A stretch of DNA of 64,000 nucleotides from Fusibacter sp. A1 (lineage in GTDB: Bacteria; Bacillota; Clostridia; Peptostreptococcales; Acidaminobacteraceae): assembly GCF_004125825.1 (NCBI RefSeq), contig NZ_QQWI01000005.1, positions 240,414 to 304,413 on the forward strand, given 5' to 3'. A model generated the notes under the pieces. It did not search any database. It saw nothing but the letters and a program-made list of their open reading frames with translations, and was not told where the DNA came from. Both the position numbers and the translations under genes were made by a program. Shown piece after piece: positions 45,795 to 53,944 of the stretch. Each line of letters starts with the position of its first letter. Position 1 is the stretch's first letter.

Positions 45795-46343
45795 TTATTT
45801 TAAATATTTAACTGCCAGTTGATCATCAGTTACCGGAATCTGACTGGCTCCGCTAATCGTCAAATTGTTTAGTAATATCTCTGATTCCAATGAGTAAGTT
45901 TCATTGTTCAGCGTCTGTGAGATGCTCAGTTTTAACGTAGATCCATTCACCCTCGAAAAATAAGACGATGTAAGTGTGTCGTCCACATATGATCCAGAAG
46001 AACTAGTAACATACCCTATTGAAGGTGTTGTCGTATACTCATAAAACTTAACAGATCCATCACCTGAGATAATCGCATAATTATAAGCTGTATTCACGTC
46101 GATCTCATCTAGTGCTTTATCTATCTCAATCAACTCAAGTTCAGAGCAATTTCTCAGTTCCTTCGTCGCTTTAAGCAGAATCAGCCTTGTATCCGACTGC
46201 ACATCGAACCGGTCAGTCGTTTTAAAAAACATCTTCTGTTCAAAATTAAAAAAAGAAAACACCGCTGTCACGACAATCGATAAGATAGCAATTACGACGA
46301 TCAGTTCAATTAAAGTTAAGCCCTTAGTACGTGAATGTCTCAT
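45795..46343 (-). CDS. Minor pilin with class III-like signal (PilW/GspJ-like)
   Basis: A 182-aa prepilin: positively charged leader RHSRTKG followed by LTLIELIVVIAILSIVV, cleavage expected after the Gly, with Glu at +5. The rest is a beta-rich head domain. The start at 46343 has TTTGGAGAT upstream. It overlaps the preceding prepilin stop by a few nt in the minor-pilin operon. Confidence 0.88.
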   Translation of the reverse strand: MRHSRTKGLTLIELIVVIAILSIVVTAVFSFFNFEQKMFFKTTDRFDVQSDTRLILLKATKELRNCSELELIEIDKALDEIDVNTAYNYAIISGDGSVKFYEYTTTPSIGYVTSSSGSYVDDTLTSSYFSRVNGSTLKLSISQTLNNETYSLESEILLNNLTISGASQIPVTDDQLAVKYLK

Positions 46344-46344
46344 A

Positions 46345-46743
46345 TCAATCTCCAAACGGTACAAATACAGTGAATGTCACAAAATCATTATTGTCATTGT
46401 AAAAAACTGCGATATCTACGTTACAGCCGGTGACTGTTAATAATGTCGACTCCATTACGTTGAAGTTGATTGGTTTGCTTTCATATAATGAAACATCCCC
46501 TGACTCACTTCCATATCCTTTTGAGCTTAAGTAGCTTTCAATACCAGATTCCGAAGTAAACGTGGTAGCAAACAGACTATCAGTGATCGTTTGAGTAATG
46601 TGTGTCGCATCAGTTCTATGACCTTCGTTAATCATATTAGTAAAACTAAAACTAAATAGTGTCAAGAACGAGACAATTATGATACTTAATATCGCGATAG
46701 CAACAATCAGTTCAATTAGTGTAAAACCTTTGATTTTATTCAT
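46345..46743 (-). CDS. Minor pilin (PilV/GspI-like), paralogue of 48.2-kb pilin
   Basis: A 132-aa prepilin with leader MNKIKG/FTLIELIVAIAILSIII. Its head region (SFTNMINEGHRTDATH; TSESGIESYLSSKGYGSES) matches that of the prepilin at 48154-48555 over the whole length, showing a duplication. It follows the PilX-like gene by 8 nt. Confidence 0.88.
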   Translation of the reverse strand: MNKIKGFTLIELIVAIAILSIIIVSFLTLFSFSFTNMINEGHRTDATHITQTITDSLFATTFTSESGIESYLSSKGYGSESGDVSLYESKPINFNVMESTLLTVTGCNVDIAVFYNDNNDFVTFTVFVPFGD

Positions 46744-46751
46744 TTTTTCAC

Positions 46752-47915
46752 CTAGTAATCTGTATACTTGTTTTTTTGCATAACTATTAGTATATCTTCA
46801 AAAATAAAATCATCATCATTTGGTGGTATATAAGTAACACTTGGATGACTTTTACCAACAAAGCTGTCACAAATAATTCCACCTTCGATAAATGTCTTAT
46901 CTGTATTAATCTGAACAAATGAAGCTGGTCCAATTATATACCCTTTCATCGCTTGACCTGCGGATGATTCAAATCTACCATCAGGGTTGAACAGATTTAC
47001 TGTATCAGATGGATCTGGTGTTCCAAGAAAAATAAACAAATCATTTGGATCAGTTTCCTCACCTGCCGCATCTTTAACATGTAAATTAACACTACCACTC
47101 GTCTGGATGACCATGCTATTTTTAATAAACAATCTTACTTGACCTAAAAAGATGACCTCACCTTTCACTTCAAAATTATCCATTATTATATTGGTTATAT
47201 TACCCTCGCTACCTAAATAAAGTGTCCCACCATTATTAACAGTGACCGACTTGTCATTTTGATTCAATGGATCTGATGAAGAATAATAGATGTTATTCGA
47301 ATCAATGGTTAGAAAGTCTCCGTTCTTAACAGTGATTTCAGTTTCAACCGTAAATGGTGTTGGTATAGTAAATGGGTTGATTGTCATTTTTTGATTTTCA
47401 TGTACAATCGCTTGATCATAATCCGCAGGAGCTAGAATGGTACTACCAGATTGTAGCGGACCTTCCAAATTTAAATTTTCCAAATCAAGCGCTTCATTTG
47501 AATAAATCACATTACCCAAAAAATCAATAGGATTATCAAGTACATTCAACTTAAGATTAAGAGACTCTGTGTTACCATTCACCCGACCAACACTACTTAA
47601 CTCAACAGTCGTATCGATTGAACCCGAAAGAACCACTTCAAATGTTCCACTACCTAAATTTCCACTTAATACAGTGCCATTTGTAATTAAGTCTGTCACC
47701 TGATCTGGGTCATCAGTAAGCATTTTTGCCACGACCTCTAGACCAGATTTTGCAATAGCATAACTGTTGATTTCATCTTTAACTTCTAACGATAGGTTTG
47801 TTTCAGCTAAAGTTAAGGATAATAACGAAACTGACAATATCGATAATACAACTAAAACGATTATAACTAATACAAGTACCATACCCTTATTTTTACTCAT
47901 TGATTCTTTATTCAT
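46752..47915 (-). CDS. PilX-like minor pilin with long beta-rich domain
   Basis: A 387-aa protein: short basic leader (MSKNKG) then MVLVLVIIVLVVLSILSVSL, with AETNLSLEVKDEINSYAIAKSGLEV typical of PilX/GspK-like pilins (SAG-L-E helix), and a long Asn/Asp/Gly-rich repetitive region resembling a beta-helix. The start at 47915 has AAGGAGG with a 7-nt spacer. A second, diverged copy lies at 48569-49699. Confidence 0.82.
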   Translation of the reverse strand: MNKESMSKNKGMVLVLVIIVLVVLSILSVSLLSLTLAETNLSLEVKDEINSYAIAKSGLEVVAKMLTDDPDQVTDLITNGTVLSGNLGSGTFEVVLSGSIDTTVELSSVGRVNGNTESLNLKLNVLDNPIDFLGNVIYSNEALDLENLNLEGPLQSGSTILAPADYDQAIVHENQKMTINPFTIPTPFTVETEITVKNGDFLTIDSNNIYYSSSDPLNQNDKSVTVNNGGTLYLGSEGNITNIIMDNFEVKGEVIFLGQVRLFIKNSMVIQTSGSVNLHVKDAAGEETDPNDLFIFLGTPDPSDTVNLFNPDGRFESSAGQAMKGYIIGPASFVQINTDKTFIEGGIICDSFVGKSHPSVTYIPPNDDDFIFEDILIVMQKNKYTDY

Positions 47916-48082
47916 AACCAAACCTCCTTAAGTAGGTTTAATCAAAGCACCTTACATTCACGAATTTTAGTATATATATATATATTATAACTTATTGACA
48001 TGTATCTGTGTATATTTTCGATAATTTTTTACAATTTACCCATATGACGATATCGCTAAGCAAATCCTGTGTTTTTAGTGCA

Positions 48083-48115
48083 AAAACAAAAAAGTTGCAG
48101 TAACTGCAACTTTTG
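48083..48115 (-). terminator. Terminator between minor-pilin modules
   Basis: Stem AAGTTGCAG / CTGCAACTT with a 3-nt loop (about 48092-48112) and TTTTTTGTTTTTG after it on the minus strand. It could end or attenuate the first minor-pilin module. The following 160 nt upstream of the next PilX-like gene include a (TA)n run near 47970-47986 and no gene. Confidence 0.85.
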
Positions 48116-48153
48116 ATTTTATCGACTTTCAACACTAACGAGACTTTTGGCTT

Positions 48154-48555
48154 TTAAAATGGAATAAACAACTTCATGGTCGACCGTTTCTCATGTTTTG
48201 AGTAAAAAACAACAACAGTCAATCTCACTCCATCAACACCTATTACTTGATCAGGCGTCACATTGTAGTTGACCGGTTTATTTACATATACCTCAACATC
48301 TGCTTCATTTGATTCTATACCGTGCCCCTGCAAACTAAAATAGCTCTCAATTTCGCTTTCGCTCGTATAATTACCAGAAGAAACACCATCAACAATCGAC
48401 TGTGCCTTATAGCTTGCGCCTGTTCTGGATCCATTACTAGCAATATTGGTAAATGAAAATGCAAACAAATTTAAAAATCCAATCATTATAATACTAAGAA
48501 TCGCCATCGCTAGAATCACTTCCACAAGAGTCATCCCATTTTTTTTCTTACTCAT
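48154..48555 (-). CDS. Minor pilin (PilV/GspI-like)
   Basis: A 133-aa prepilin: leader MSKKKNG then MTLVEVILAMAILSIIM with Glu at +5. The head has SFTNIASNGSRTGASY and TSESEIESYFSLQGHGIES, the counterpart of the 46.3-kb pilin. The start at 48555 has GGAGAGTG upstream and lies 13 nt after the preceding stop; an earlier in-frame ATG would overlap that gene. Confidence 0.87.
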   Translation of the reverse strand: MSKKKNGMTLVEVILAMAILSIIMIGFLNLFAFSFTNIASNGSRTGASYKAQSIVDGVSSGNYTSESEIESYFSLQGHGIESNEADVEVYVNKPVNYNVTPDQVIGVDGVRLTVVVFYSKHEKRSTMKLFIPF

Positions 48556-48568
48556 AGAATCACTCTCC

Positions 48569-49699
48569 CTAGTCCGAATACTTAGATTTTGCGTAGTTGT
48601 ACTGTTTGACAACCGTAGTGGTTACTACAATACCATTTTCTGTCTCTGTAGTAGTGGTAGTGAATGATTCACCAAACACGTCCAAAAAATTAAAATCTAC
48701 AATGTCGGCAACGTCAAATTCAGAATTTGCCTTATCAATATATTTATGTGCAATAAATCTCGCTTTGTTTTGACTGTGTTTTGTTTGAGTGGTCAACTCA
48801 GCTTCAGGTGCATAAATAAAGCCTCTGAATACGCCTTTAATATCAACGATGCCGCTATTAGCCTCTGTACCAACAAAAACAAACAGTTGGCTAGGTGAAT
48901 TGTATATGTTCACTTCCGATTGAGTCGGTACATTAAAAGTATTTGTATATAAAACTACTTTCCCTTTTCCTTCTATGATGAGATTACTGTTATTCTTCAG
49001 ATCCAAGTCATCAATTCTAACATATATTATATTATTAACATCACTACCAGTTTTGAAAGTTAGTGACTCTTGATTATACCCTGTGTAATAGCCACTTTCA
49101 GTAATTTGGGACACAAACGGTTTAGTAACACCTAAATCAGGGATAGAATGCATCGTATAATCTATGCCACCAGTTTTCAAACCAGCAGGAGCACTTTTAT
49201 GAATTTTAGGTGTGGTATGTGAGTAAATACTATACTTAAATAAATCCACTGGAATACTTGTTGTTTTTGTAGTTTTAAGAATTGTTGTTGGTTCCTCTTG
49301 CGTAACAGTTAACTCACTTTCTGCAACTGCTACATCCAAGTAAAGTGTTTGATTACCAGAACTTGATTTTAATTTTATTTTCGACGCATCCTTCGCAACC
49401 ACTTCAACAACTGCATTGCTACCAGAATCCATAAAATTCGCACTATCAATTAACTTGTCACCAACAAGTATTGAATTGAACTCGCTTTCCGTTTGCGTTT
49501 TAAGTTCTAAAAACTTTCCGGCAGTGTTAAGCGCCGACTTGGCAATGTTGTGCTCCTCTATAATTAAATCGTTTTGTATTGTAAACTTGTGATCAGCATG
49601 ACTTGCAGTTAACACGCTGACACCTAAGATTGACAACACCGCCATGACAATTAGCACCCAAGCTAAAGCCATGCCTCTTTCTGATTTGATGCTAATCAT
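48569..49699 (-). CDS. PilX-like minor pilin, first gene of the minor-pilin operon
   Basis: A 376-aa protein with leader MISIKSERG, hydrophobic MALAWVLIVMAVLSILGVSV, and the helix HNIAKSALNTAGKFLE, as in PilX-type pilins, followed by a Ser/Thr/Asn-rich head with IYSHTTPKIH and FRGFIYAPEAEL segments. The start at 49699 has GGGGGAAAT directly upstream; the 12-codon longer frame has none. It begins a module (PilX-like, PilV-like) that is repeated downstream. Confidence 0.8.
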   Translation of the reverse strand: MISIKSERGMALAWVLIVMAVLSILGVSVLTASHADHKFTIQNDLIIEEHNIAKSALNTAGKFLELKTQTESEFNSILVGDKLIDSANFMDSGSNAVVEVVAKDASKIKLKSSSGNQTLYLDVAVAESELTVTQEEPTTILKTTKTTSIPVDLFKYSIYSHTTPKIHKSAPAGLKTGGIDYTMHSIPDLGVTKPFVSQITESGYYTGYNQESLTFKTGSDVNNIIYVRIDDLDLKNNSNLIIEGKGKVVLYTNTFNVPTQSEVNIYNSPSQLFVFVGTEANSGIVDIKGVFRGFIYAPEAELTTQTKHSQNKARFIAHKYIDKANSEFDVADIVDFNFLDVFGESFTTTTTETENGIVVTTTVVKQYNYAKSKYSD

Positions 49700-49802
49700 A
49701 TTTCCCCCTAAATCGAATTGATCTGTTAATTCCATCTTATACTTTTACCTTGCTTAAGCCTAAATGTTACTGTGTTTTTCTTATAGGACTTTAGACTTAT
49801 TA

Positions 49803-49831
49803 ACTATAACAAATTATGATAGCGAACGCAA
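49803..49831 (-). promoter_or_regulatory. Candidate promoter of the minor-pilin operon
   Basis: TTGCGT (49826-49831) and TATAGT (49803-49808) on the minus strand with a 17-bp spacer, about 100 nt upstream of the first prepilin gene. No GEMM-like aptamer is seen in this leader. Confidence 0.5.
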
Positions 49832-49957
49832 TGATTTGTACTGATAACCATGATTTTGGGAGCACTATTTTGCGATACAATCACTACGTTAAGGGAGATA
49901 AGCGCTTCTGAGGAAGAACCTAAGAATGGTACAGATTATGACGTTTCCATTGGCGCT

Positions 49958-50132
49958 CTATTGAACAAACCAACTATTTCCCTTAGCCTGTAATCTACCA
50001 ACGGGTTGCCACCTCTATCCATCTTTTTATTACAGTTGATATCGGTCTCTACTTCTGTGCTTTTTTTATCTGTCTTTAAGCAAGGTACGTAAATACCGGA
50101 TTTTCCTTAATATTTATATATGTGCTTGCAGG
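49958..50132 (-). pseudogene. Coding remnant, unknown family
   Basis: An open minus-strand stretch of about 55 codons (SGIYVPCLKTDKKSTEVE, then MDRGGNPLVDYRLREIVG, ending NRAPMETS and TAA) with no start codon and with stop codons just upstream. Composition looks coding but the family is not recognised. It is read as one of several fragments of a decayed island between the two pilus units. Confidence 0.35.
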
Positions 50133-50169
50133 GCTTTCGATTTGGAGATACGACCTCATCACCACTCCT

Positions 50170-50350
50170 CAGTACGCTGAGGCTAGGAGCATGCTCGAGT
50201 AACTGCAATCATCCATGACGAAAATCTTCTCTGAGATAGATAGTGCTATTACCTCTATGTCCAGTGCGTATGCCGCTTCTCTCACTGGCACTTCTTTGCT
50301 ATGTTTATTCCGAGCCTCCTCTGACCATCGCCTGAGTCAAGTTCTTGGTC
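50170..50350 (-). pseudogene. Coding remnant, unknown family
   Basis: A minus-strand frame without a start reads LRRWSEEARNKHSKEVPVRE, AAYALDIEVIALSISEKIF, VMDDCSYSSMLLASAY, then stops. It is open after a TGA and has coding-like residue use, but no family is recognised. The frame lies downstream of the broken Mor-like gene. Confidence 0.3.
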
Positions 50351-50403
50351 TTCGAATACTTGCAGGTAATCAAATTCTTGACCTTCTCACCTTGCCTGAT
50401 CAA

Positions 50404-50627
50404 TTAGTCATCACAACACATCTTTGCAAGCGACTTGCGATCTGTTCCTTCACGGTATTCATCAAGTAACCGTCTCTTGATGTAATCCTTTGAATAGATT
50501 CTTGTTGGAATAACCACTTGCAGCCCTTAAAAAGCATGTAAACCTGCAGTGTTGTTTCAGTACCTAGATTCTCTGCAAAGTCTTTGTATATGCCACTTAG
50601 GTGTTCTATCTTATAGTCTTTGATAAC
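50404..50627 (-). pseudogene. Decayed Mor-family transcription activator
   Basis: Two minus-strand frames join into one Mor-like protein. Frame one reads KDYKIEHLSGIYKDFAENLG, TETTLQVYMLFKG; after a 1-nt loss the next frame reads LQVVIPTRIYSKDYIKRRLL, DEYREGTDRKSLAKMCCDD and then TAA, followed by LIRQ. The block LFKGLQ-x-IP-x-x-IYSKDYI-x-x-x-L-x-EY is the Mor/C phage activator signature (also found in Firmicute proteins). It has no start codon in frame, a frameshift and a stop inside the helix-turn-helix, so it is dead. Confidence 0.65.
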
Positions 50628-50635
50628 ACCACATC

Positions 50636-50971
50636 CTAAACTTCATCAACCGATAGCATGGTTTTCTTGTGTGTCATGATTATCTTGTCATCCTTTTGAT
50701 CCATCCTGTAATGCTTTAGATCGTCCTTCGTTACAGCTAGTCCAACAAGTGCAGATATCAGTAGTGGCCAAAATAGTATTTCAAAGAAGAACCCAGCTTC
50801 TGAGCGTTTACGCCATTTCTCTTTGCTTCTGCATTTGGTCAGTTCTTTAGCAACCGTCTCCGCTAAAGAGCCTTCTAGTATGATTCTGCCATACTATTCT
50901 GTAACCGCTTCAGATAGACTCTTTTCATTGTTTACTATTGTCGTCTTGTTCAGATTATAGCTTTTTATCAT
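50636..50971 (-). pseudogene. Broken hypothetical gene with in-frame TAG
   Basis: From ATG (50971), with a strong AAGGAGG upstream, the frame reads MIKSYNLNKTTIVNNEKSL then SEAVTE, TAG (50894-50896, codon 26), and continues open to codon 112 (YGRIILEGSLAETVAKELTK; a hydrophobic stretch FFFEILFWPLLISALVGLAV; then KDDLKHYRMDQKDDKII). The protein family is not recognised. The single nonsense codon in an otherwise intact frame indicates recent inactivation. Confidence 0.5.
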
Positions 50972-51001
50972 CGTCGGCCTCCTTGGTTTAAGTCTATAAT
51001 A

Positions 51002-51015
51002 CCGTTATACAACGG
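51002..51015. promoter_or_regulatory. Short palindrome upstream of the broken gene
   Basis: CCGTT-ATAC-AACGG, a perfect 5-bp dyad next to a TATTAT element about 25 nt upstream of the strong ribosome binding site; a possible operator. Confidence 0.3.
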
Positions 51016-51061
51016 ATATTCTTGTGCATCATTCCTGAAATAATGCAGTGTATAGTTCCGT

Positions 51062-51373
51062 TTAATATTCACTGGCCAGTAGATACGTAATGACTTCTCC
51101 CTCTAAGCCATAATCATCAGAAATGATGTATACTTTTTCAGTGATTGCTGTATCAGTAACAAATTCAGTCGTTGTTGAGTATGGTGGCTCTTCCCGAGAG
51201 TGTGCGATGGCCTGCATGCTAAAAAAATCAGCAGTATCTACGCTCAGTTCAAATACCTGTAAATAGTCAACTTCATTACCGATATTTTCTGATTGGTTAA
51301 CAAACACTTCAACCATTGCTTCAACCACTTGCTGGATATGGACCGGTATTCTGTCGGCAAAGCCTCTTGTCAT
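51062..51373 (-). CDS. DUF960 family protein
   Basis: A 103-aa protein with the DUF960 pattern MTRGFADRIPVHIQQ, DYLQVFEL, QAIAHSREEPPYS and an acidic C-terminus. The function is unknown; relatives are common on mobile elements of Firmicutes. The start is odd. A better-placed ATG at 51400 (after GGAGGAAAAAT) is in the same frame and gives STFRG, as in other DUF960 N-termini, but codon 7 is TGA (51380-51382). Translation from 51373 would need the weaker GAGGATGA, which overlaps that stop. The gene also sits directly behind a terminator hairpin. Confidence 0.7.
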   Translation of the reverse strand: MTRGFADRIPVHIQQVVEAMVEVFVNQSENIGNEVDYLQVFELSVDTADFFSMQAIAHSREEPPYSTTTEFVTDTAITEKVYIISDDYGLEGEVITYLLASEY

Positions 51374-51411
51374 AAATGTTCATCCTCTGAATGTACTCAT
51401 ATTTTTCCTCC

Positions 51412-51447
51412 AAAAAAACAAAAATAGAGAAGGCATCTGCCCTCTCC
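51412..51447 (-). terminator. Terminator/attenuator abutting the DUF960 ribosome binding site
   Basis: Stem AGAGAAGG (51426-51433) / CCCTCTCC (51440-51447), with G-U pairs, and a U-rich tract (ATTTTTGTTTTTTT) that runs directly into the GGAGG of DUF960. Confidence 0.65.
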
Positions 51448-51820
51448 GCTTATGTGGTTGACTGTAACATGAACTGCTACAGCCTCTGTACAAGTTAATA
51501 ATATATTAATGAACTCTATGTATTACAGGACAAGTCCTCTCAGCCCCTTTTTAACCGTTTTTATCGACCGTATCGACATGAGATGCTTGGCTAGAAAAAA
51601 TCGAAGCTCACTAAAGTTTTTAAATTCTGCTGCCAGTTCTAAGACTATTTCAGTTAGCACGTAAAAATCATATATCTTTATCAGGATTATAATCACTTTC
51701 TAAAATAAAGATTTACAAATTAGATAGTAATTATGCTGTTATCGATTTCCTGCGACAATTCTTTGCAAAATACTGCTTTTGTTTTGGGCAACATAAAAGT
51801 TTTCATATATTAGCAAAACC

Positions 51821-51849
51821 GACAAAAGAGCCAACCCGTTTGGATTGGC
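51821..51849 (-). terminator. Terminator downstream of the pilA unit
   Basis: Stem GCCAACCC (51830-51837) / GGATTGGC (51842-51849) with one G-U pair, then TCTTTTGTCGGTTTT on the minus strand. It is the first hairpin with a U tract in the minus direction after pilA. Confidence 0.65.
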
Positions 51850-51853
51850 AGCC

Positions 51854-52018
51854 TTAAGTGATATTTTTTGATTTTTGCTTATGGTATTTTGGGAAAATAT
51901 TGTTATCACTAGAGACTTGCCCTTTTTCCACTATTCTTATTTTTTGTAGTGAACCTGATCTACAACCTTCCCTGTTTCTAACTTCTGAATCGTCAGTTTC
52001 GATAAAAAAAACCGCCAT
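51854..52018 (-). CDS. Weak hypothetical small ORF
   Basis: A 54-aa frame, ATG at 52018, ending 5 nt before the terminator at 51821-51849. It is Ser/Lys/Asp-rich, has no clear ribosome binding site, and starts inside the loop of the 51987-52029 inverted repeat. It may be chance. Confidence 0.2.
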   Translation of the reverse strand: MAVFFIETDDSEVRNREGCRSGSLQKIRIVEKGQVSSDNNIFPKYHKQKSKNIT

Positions 52019-52029
52019 ACTGACGATTC
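51987..52029. repeat. 11-bp perfect inverted repeat
   Basis: GAATCGTCAGT (51987-51997) and ACTGACGATTC (52019-52029) flank 21 nt that include an A8/T8 run. It may be a structured RNA element or the remains of an element's ends. Confidence 0.5.
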
Positions 52030-52257
52030 TATTTGCACTAACTATATAGTGATAATCAAAACTAATCCAAAGTTCAAAGCGGACTAGTAGATTTTATCTA
52101 CTAACCCGCCTTTAGTTTTTATTATTTTTGCTCTTTACCAACATCAGTATACAAAGAACCAAAAGTGTCGATGCACTAGTCATGCACGACTCACTTGATT
52201 AGCTAAGTATTGAACACATACGAATTGCACCTGTGACTAAACTTGTTGTGACCATCA

Positions 52258-52653
52258 TTAATCCGGAGTAATTACACCTGTAGCTGAATTAATTATAGGA
52301 GGTGTTACAGCGCCAGTTGCTGCATCTACTTCCCACGTAAAGGAGTGATTTATATTATTTGCAACTTTAAAAGTTGCATTTGAATCTATTAGCGACAATC
52401 CAGAGATTAAACCAGTAGTTTCAGCAGATGTAATTGTAACATCTGCTGTTATTGTTCCGTTAGCAACACCAATTGCTACAGCTCTTGAAATCACATCATA
52501 AGTCTGTTTGTCAGCATTAATTTTTGCAGTTGTTGTGAATCCTCCAAGTCTAGGAATCGCAATAGCCGCCAATATAGCCAAAATTGCAATAACCACAATC
52601 AGTTCAATAAGGGTGAACCCGCCTTTTCTTTTCTTCTGTAACACCTTCATCAT
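52258..52653 (-). CDS. pilA: Major type IV pilin PilA
   Basis: A 131-aa prepilin: basic leader MMKVLQKKRKGG, then FTLIELIVVIAILAILAAIAIPRL, shown here as FTLIELIVVIAIL and AILAAIAIPRL, with Glu at +5 and the alpha-1 helix of major pilins. The head domain is small and Thr/Ala-rich, with no Cys pair. As the last gene of the pilD-pilB-pilT-pilC-pilA unit it should be the main subunit and be controlled by the c-di-GMP riboswitch upstream. GGAGG lies 8 nt before the first of two adjacent ATG codons. Confidence 0.93.
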   Translation of the reverse strand: MMKVLQKKRKGGFTLIELIVVIAILAILAAIAIPRLGGFTTTAKINADKQTYDVISRAVAIGVANGTITADVTITSAETTGLISGLSLIDSNATFKVANNINHSFTWEVDAATGAVTPPIINSATGVITPD

Positions 52654-52708
52654 GTTTTTTTCCTCCTAAAGAATTGTTTTGTTTTTGTCTATGTTTAATG
52701 TCATCCTA

Positions 52709-53926
52709 TTACTGCACCGTTTGCATCATGTCAAACATTGGCAGCATCATTGAGATGACAATAAAACCGATAATTAATGCCATTACGACGATCATTAATG
52801 GTTCGATCATTGTTACGAGTCTTTGTATTGCAGCTTCGAGTTCTTCGTCGAAGTAATCTGCTGTTTTTTCGAGCATTTCTTCAAGAGCACCTGACTCTTC
52901 ACCGATACCTACCATGGAAATGACCATGGGTGGAAAAATGCCGACTTTTTTTAATAAGGAACTTAACTTTTCGCCTTTTTTTATATCTTCTGCAACTTGC
53001 GCCAAGCCTTCAATCACCACCATATTGCCTGTGACACTTGCTGATGATTCAAGTGCTTGAATGATTGGTATACCACTTGCCAGTAAAGTGGATAGTGTTC
53101 TTGTAAACCTTGAAGTCGCAATTTTCGCAACCGAACTGTTGACAATCGGAATTTTAAATTTCAACTTATCGACCGCACGTTTGCCCTCTTTTGATTTTAA
53201 AATCGCTCTACCTAAATAATAAAGGCCTGCCGCTCCAGCAATAAATAAATACCAGTAGGTTTTGAGGGCTGAACTGATTCCCATTAGTATCAGTGTTGGA
53301 GTCGGTAAGGGAACACCGGAGCTTTCAAACATGCCTACAAAGGTCGGCATGATAAACACTAAAAGAAAGGTTACCACCACGACTGCCAATACAGATAAAA
53401 TTGCAGGATAAACCAAGGCGCCTTTGATTTTAGTCTGGATTTTGTTTTCTTTGGTAAAGTGGTCTGACATTCTCATCAATACGCTGTCCAAATTACCGGT
53501 AAGTTCACCGGACTCCACCATGTTGATCAGCAATGCAGGAAAAGCATTCGTATGTTTTTTCATCGTGCTAGATAGAATTTCGCCTTTTTGAACGTCAAGT
53601 GCCATCTGTTTTACCGCTTTTTTAAGCGTTAAGTTATCCGATTGGCTCTCTAGTACATCCAGTGCTGAAATCAGAGGCATACCTGCGTATAGCATGATGT
53701 GCAGTTGTTTACAAAACACGGCGATGTCTTTGGCTTTTACTTTCGGTTGAAAGATGGATAGCTCTGCTAAATCTTTACTTTTAGCTTGCTCCTCTTCAAT
53801 TTTAACCGGTTTATGTCCTTTTGCACGAATCATTTGAATGACATCGTCTTTTGATTCTGCCTTATAGGTACTGGTTAGCATTTTTCCATGCGTATCGATT
53901 TCTTTGCATATGTATAAGCTTGTCAC
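52709..53926 (-). CDS. pilC: Type IV pilus platform protein PilC
   Basis: A 405-aa inner-membrane platform protein with two repeated T2SSF domains (AVFCKQLHIMLYAGMPLISAL and TRTLSTLLASGIPIIQAL) and three membrane segments, ending GFIVISMMLPMFDMMQTVQ. PilC passes the rotary motion of PilB/PilT to pilin insertion. It lies between pilT and pilA. Confidence 0.94.
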   Translation of the reverse strand: MTSLYICKEIDTHGKMLTSTYKAESKDDVIQMIRAKGHKPVKIEEEQAKSKDLAELSIFQPKVKAKDIAVFCKQLHIMLYAGMPLISALDVLESQSDNLTLKKAVKQMALDVQKGEILSSTMKKHTNAFPALLINMVESGELTGNLDSVLMRMSDHFTKENKIQTKIKGALVYPAILSVLAVVVVTFLLVFIMPTFVGMFESSGVPLPTPTLILMGISSALKTYWYLFIAGAAGLYYLGRAILKSKEGKRAVDKLKFKIPIVNSSVAKIATSRFTRTLSTLLASGIPIIQALESSASVTGNMVVIEGLAQVAEDIKKGEKLSSLLKKVGIFPPMVISMVGIGEESGALEEMLEKTADYFDEELEAAIQRLVTMIEPLMIVVMALIIGFIVISMMLPMFDMMQTVQ

Positions 53927-53944
53927 TTGGGCCCCCTTGTATGT

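Larger units (their letters stand above)
51448..52257. other. AT-rich non-coding stretch downstream of pilA
   Basis: No convincing gene. It holds a minus-strand terminator (51821-51849), a weak 54-codon minus-strand frame (51854-52018, MAVFFIETDDSEV...), an 11-bp inverted repeat (51987-52029), and a long hairpin at 52076-52113 with a T-rich tail on the plus strand. Together with the pseudogenes at 49.9-51 kb this looks like an eroded insertion site. Confidence 0.5.

Noticed and set aside
47970..47986. (TA)n run upstream of a PilX-like gene
   Set aside because: Short simple repeat in AT-rich DNA; phase variation is conceivable but the run is outside promoter elements that can be recognised.
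50215..50469. Plus-strand ORF of 84 codons
   Set aside because: It is the antisense shadow of the decayed Mor-like and neighbouring fragments on the minus strand; no ribosome binding site or recognisable domain.
51858..52049. Plus-strand ORF of 63 codons
   Set aside because: No ribosome binding site, no family, lies across inverted repeats in AT-rich DNA.
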